From JBARCX01 sp049794535 (GTDB lineage Bacteria > Pseudomonadota > Gammaproteobacteria > Xanthomonadales > Rhodanobacteraceae), in NCBI GenBank assembly GCA_049794535.1, contig JBARCX010000349.1, positions 1 to 5,929 of the forward strand: a stretch of 5,929 nucleotides of DNA. Direction: 5' to 3'. This document shows, piece after piece, positions 4,824-5,929 of this stretch. Every line of letters begins with the position of its first letter. Positions within the stretch are counted from its first letter, which is position 1. Position numbers and translations under genes: made by a program. The notes beneath the pieces are model-generated. The model had not been told where the DNA came from. It was given only the letters and a program-made list of their open reading frames with translations, and searched no databases.

Positions 4824-5083
4824 GCGCGCTGAAGGTTGATGTTCTGAAAGTGTGGGATGCACTGGTCCGCCATGCAGACAAGAATTCCACCTATGGCATA
4901 AGCGGCACGATTGAGGCGCACGTGGCGTTGACCGAGCTGATCGAATCAGGGCGGCGCCTCTATGCGGAAGTAATCAACAACGAAGAGCACGGCGGCGAAC
5001 ACTACGAGGCCGGCTGCGATATTTGCAATGCAGTCGCTGACTTTGGCCGGGCCCTCGATCAAATCGTAGGCGGTGCAGAATGA
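4820..5083 (+). CDS. Hypothetical phage early protein, 87 aa
   Basis: The start is the ATG of an ATGA overlap with the preceding stop; the ribosome site is weak, which suggests coupled re-initiation. The protein looks mostly helical and acidic, with no membrane segment. It holds a cysteine pair in AGCDICNAV (66, 69) preceded by histidines at 57 and 61 (EHGGEHYEAGC), an arrangement that could bind metal, but this is not a recognised zinc finger. It is the third gene of the operon. Function unknown. Confidence 0.75.
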   Translation: MSALKVDVLKVWDALVRHADKNSTYGISGTIEAHVALTELIESGRRLYAEVINNEEHGGEHYEAGCDICNAVADFGRALDQIVGGAE

Positions 5084-5316
5084 AATATCACTCCTGCGTC
5101 GATGTAAGTGGTGCGCTGAAAATGAAGCGCTCCAATCTATCGGTAATGTTTCGACGGGCCGATGGCTCGCGCCTTACTGCTGACGAAGCACACGGGATTC
5201 TCTGCGATCACCTTTCGCAAGGTCACGAGGTCATCCCGATAGGGAAGGCCTGTGAAGGCTTCGACTACAAGACCGGCTGTCCTGGTCACACAGAGTTCGA
5301 AGGCGCCAGCGCATGA
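5080..5316 (+). CDS. Hypothetical small protein with CEGFDYKTGCPGH motif, 78 aa
   Basis: The ATG overlaps the preceding stop by 4 nt and has a good AGGCGG 6 nt upstream. The pattern DGSRLTADEAHGILCDHLSQGHEVIPIGKACEGFDYKTGCPGH (28-70) is of a kind I remember from small uncharacterised genes in phages and prophages of Xanthomonas and relatives, often ending in 'CEGFD...GCPGHE'. Cys58, Cys67 and His70 could bind a metal ion or cap a small fold. There is no membrane segment. It is the fourth gene of the early operon, and its role is not known to me. Confidence 0.78.
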   Translation: MKYHSCVDVSGALKMKRSNLSVMFRRADGSRLTADEAHGILCDHLSQGHEVIPIGKACEGFDYKTGCPGHTEFEGASA

Positions 5317-5729
5317 GCTGCCTGATGCTCTCAGAACTCCCTCTTTCCGATCAGATCGCGATCGAGCTGGCAATGGCTGAAAAGCTTGCCGCACGTACGC
5401 GCCATCTGCTCCCCAGTTTGGACTCGGCGGTGGATCCGGTTTCACCCCCCTGTGTCGGCGCTGCCGTCGAGTCCATTCCTTTATCCACAGCGGAGAACGC
5501 CGCCATGGTCGAGCAAGAGTATCGCCAGCACCCGCCATTACAGGTATGTGCGCCAGGTCACCGGCCGCGCATGTACCAGGCTACAGGCAATCGCGAAGTT
5601 CGGTTTTACGTTGAGTGCCCACTCTGCAACGTAAAGACGGCCAAACGTGCGTCACCGGAAATTGCTGCCAAAGACTGGACGCAGCGCGATGTGCAACCGA
5701 TTCACATCCATACCGCGGCGGTGGCCTGA
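5313..5729 (+). CDS. Lar-like zinc-ribbon protein (putative), 138 aa
   Basis: The start is an ATGA overlap with the preceding gene, with GAAGGCG upstream. The first 70 residues are helical and of low conservation. The C-terminal part contains Cys79-x3-His83, then REVRFYVECPLCNVKTAKRASPEIAAKDWTQRDV (94-127) with Cys102-x2-Cys105. The 'V-C-x-x-C...A...W-x-R' ending is typical of small zinc-ribbon proteins annotated as Lar restriction-alleviation family; in the known members of that family Lar counters host type I restriction. The first knuckle is CxxxH rather than the usual CxxC, so the zinc site would be atypical and the function is uncertain. It is the fifth gene of the early operon. A perfect DnaA box lies inside its coding sequence at 5481-5489. 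Confidence 0.72.
   Translation: MSCLMLSELPLSDQIAIELAMAEKLAARTRHLLPSLDSAVDPVSPPCVGAAVESIPLSTAENAAMVEQEYRQHPPLQVCAPGHRPRMYQATGNREVRFYVECPLCNVKTAKRASPEIAAKDWTQRDVQPIHIHTAAVA
5481..5489 (+). other. Perfect DnaA-box sequence TTATCCACA
   Basis: This is an exact match to the E. coli consensus DnaA box, located inside the Lar-like gene (codons for LST). It is a single copy; I found no second box or A/T-rich unwinding stretch nearby, so an origin is not demonstrated. Confidence 0.3.
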
Positions 5730-5929
5730 TGTTTGGCCGGCACAAGTTGAAGCGCGAGAACGAGCAGCTGCGTGCGGCGCTGGATTGGTATGCCGACGAT
5801 GCCAACTGGCAGCGTAAGGCGATCAATGAGAAAGGCCAGCCGCGCCAGTGGGAGAAGTCTCTCGCCGCCCATGATCGCGGACTGAAGGCGCGTTGTGCGC
5901 TAACGTTTGGTCCCGAACGGCGAAAATAC
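5729..5929 (+). CDS. Hypothetical phage protein (3' partial), at least 67 aa
   Basis: The ATG overlaps the previous stop by one base (TGATG) and is preceded by a G-rich stretch, so it continues the coupled early operon. The frame is open to the last base. The protein begins with a short basic, helical stretch (HKLKRENEQLRAALDWYADD, 5-24) that looks like the start of a coiled coil. It continues with NWQRKAINEKGQPRQWEKSLAAHDRGLKARCALTFGP (26-62), of a type I remember from small uncharacterised phage proteins with a 'LRxALxxYAD...W...DxGxxAR' pattern. No catalytic motif is visible and function is unknown. Confidence 0.7.
   Translation, partial: MFGRHKLKRENEQLRAALDWYADDANWQRKAINEKGQPRQWEKSLAAHDRGLKARCALTFGPERRKY

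Noticed and set aside
5137..5538. Minus-strand 133-codon frame opposite the right operon
   Set aside because: It overlaps two tightly coupled plus-strand genes; the translation is arginine- and proline-rich and has no plausible domain.
1..5929. Attachment site, integrase, dif-like site, CRISPR array, tRNA or insertion sequence
   Set aside because: No integrase or transposase frame, no repeat-spacer pattern, no cloverleaf and no terminal repeats were visible on reading both strands.

Overview
The window looks like the immunity (lysis/lysogeny control) region of a temperate phage or prophage. The host is probably a gammaproteobacterium of the Xanthomonadaceae type (Xanthomonas, Stenotrophomonas and relatives). 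That placement rests on moderately high G+C, the style of the small phage genes and remembered resemblance of several proteins. No database search could be run, so it is an inference. No tRNA, rRNA, CRISPR array, transposase or attachment site is visible.

Layout. Positions 1-285 hold the 3' end of an unrecognised rightward gene. From 1201 back to 294 runs a leftward operon: a YdaS/Cro-like helix-turn-helix protein, then a 168-residue protein with a CII-like look. A divergent control region (about 1207-1303) separates it from a rightward pair: a CI-type repressor with a degenerate S24 domain, then a 515-residue membrane protein with a MASE1 sensor domain and a degenerate histidine-kinase-like tail. 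Convergent to these, and overlapping the membrane gene by 3 nt, lies a leftward gene for a small exported protein (3623-4072). A second control region (about 4160-4210) carries a strong rightward promoter. It drives a tightly overlapping operon of at least six small early-type genes that runs off the end of the window.

Logic. The arrangement resembles the lambda immunity region. Two outward-pointing early promoters flank the repressor gene, and related TAAACA...TGTTTA palindromes overlap the promoters at both borders, about 3 kb apart. The simplest reading is that one repressor silences both early operons. The gene behind the repressor sits where lambda carries rexAB, so the MASE1 protein, and perhaps the exported protein, should be made in the lysogen. 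They may form an envelope sensing, exclusion or conversion module.

The most interesting points are: the repressor has lost the residues expected for self-cleavage; a membrane pseudokinase apparently shares its transcript; the Cro-like gene appears to have a leaderless mRNA; and a long near-perfect hairpin lies between the convergent genes.
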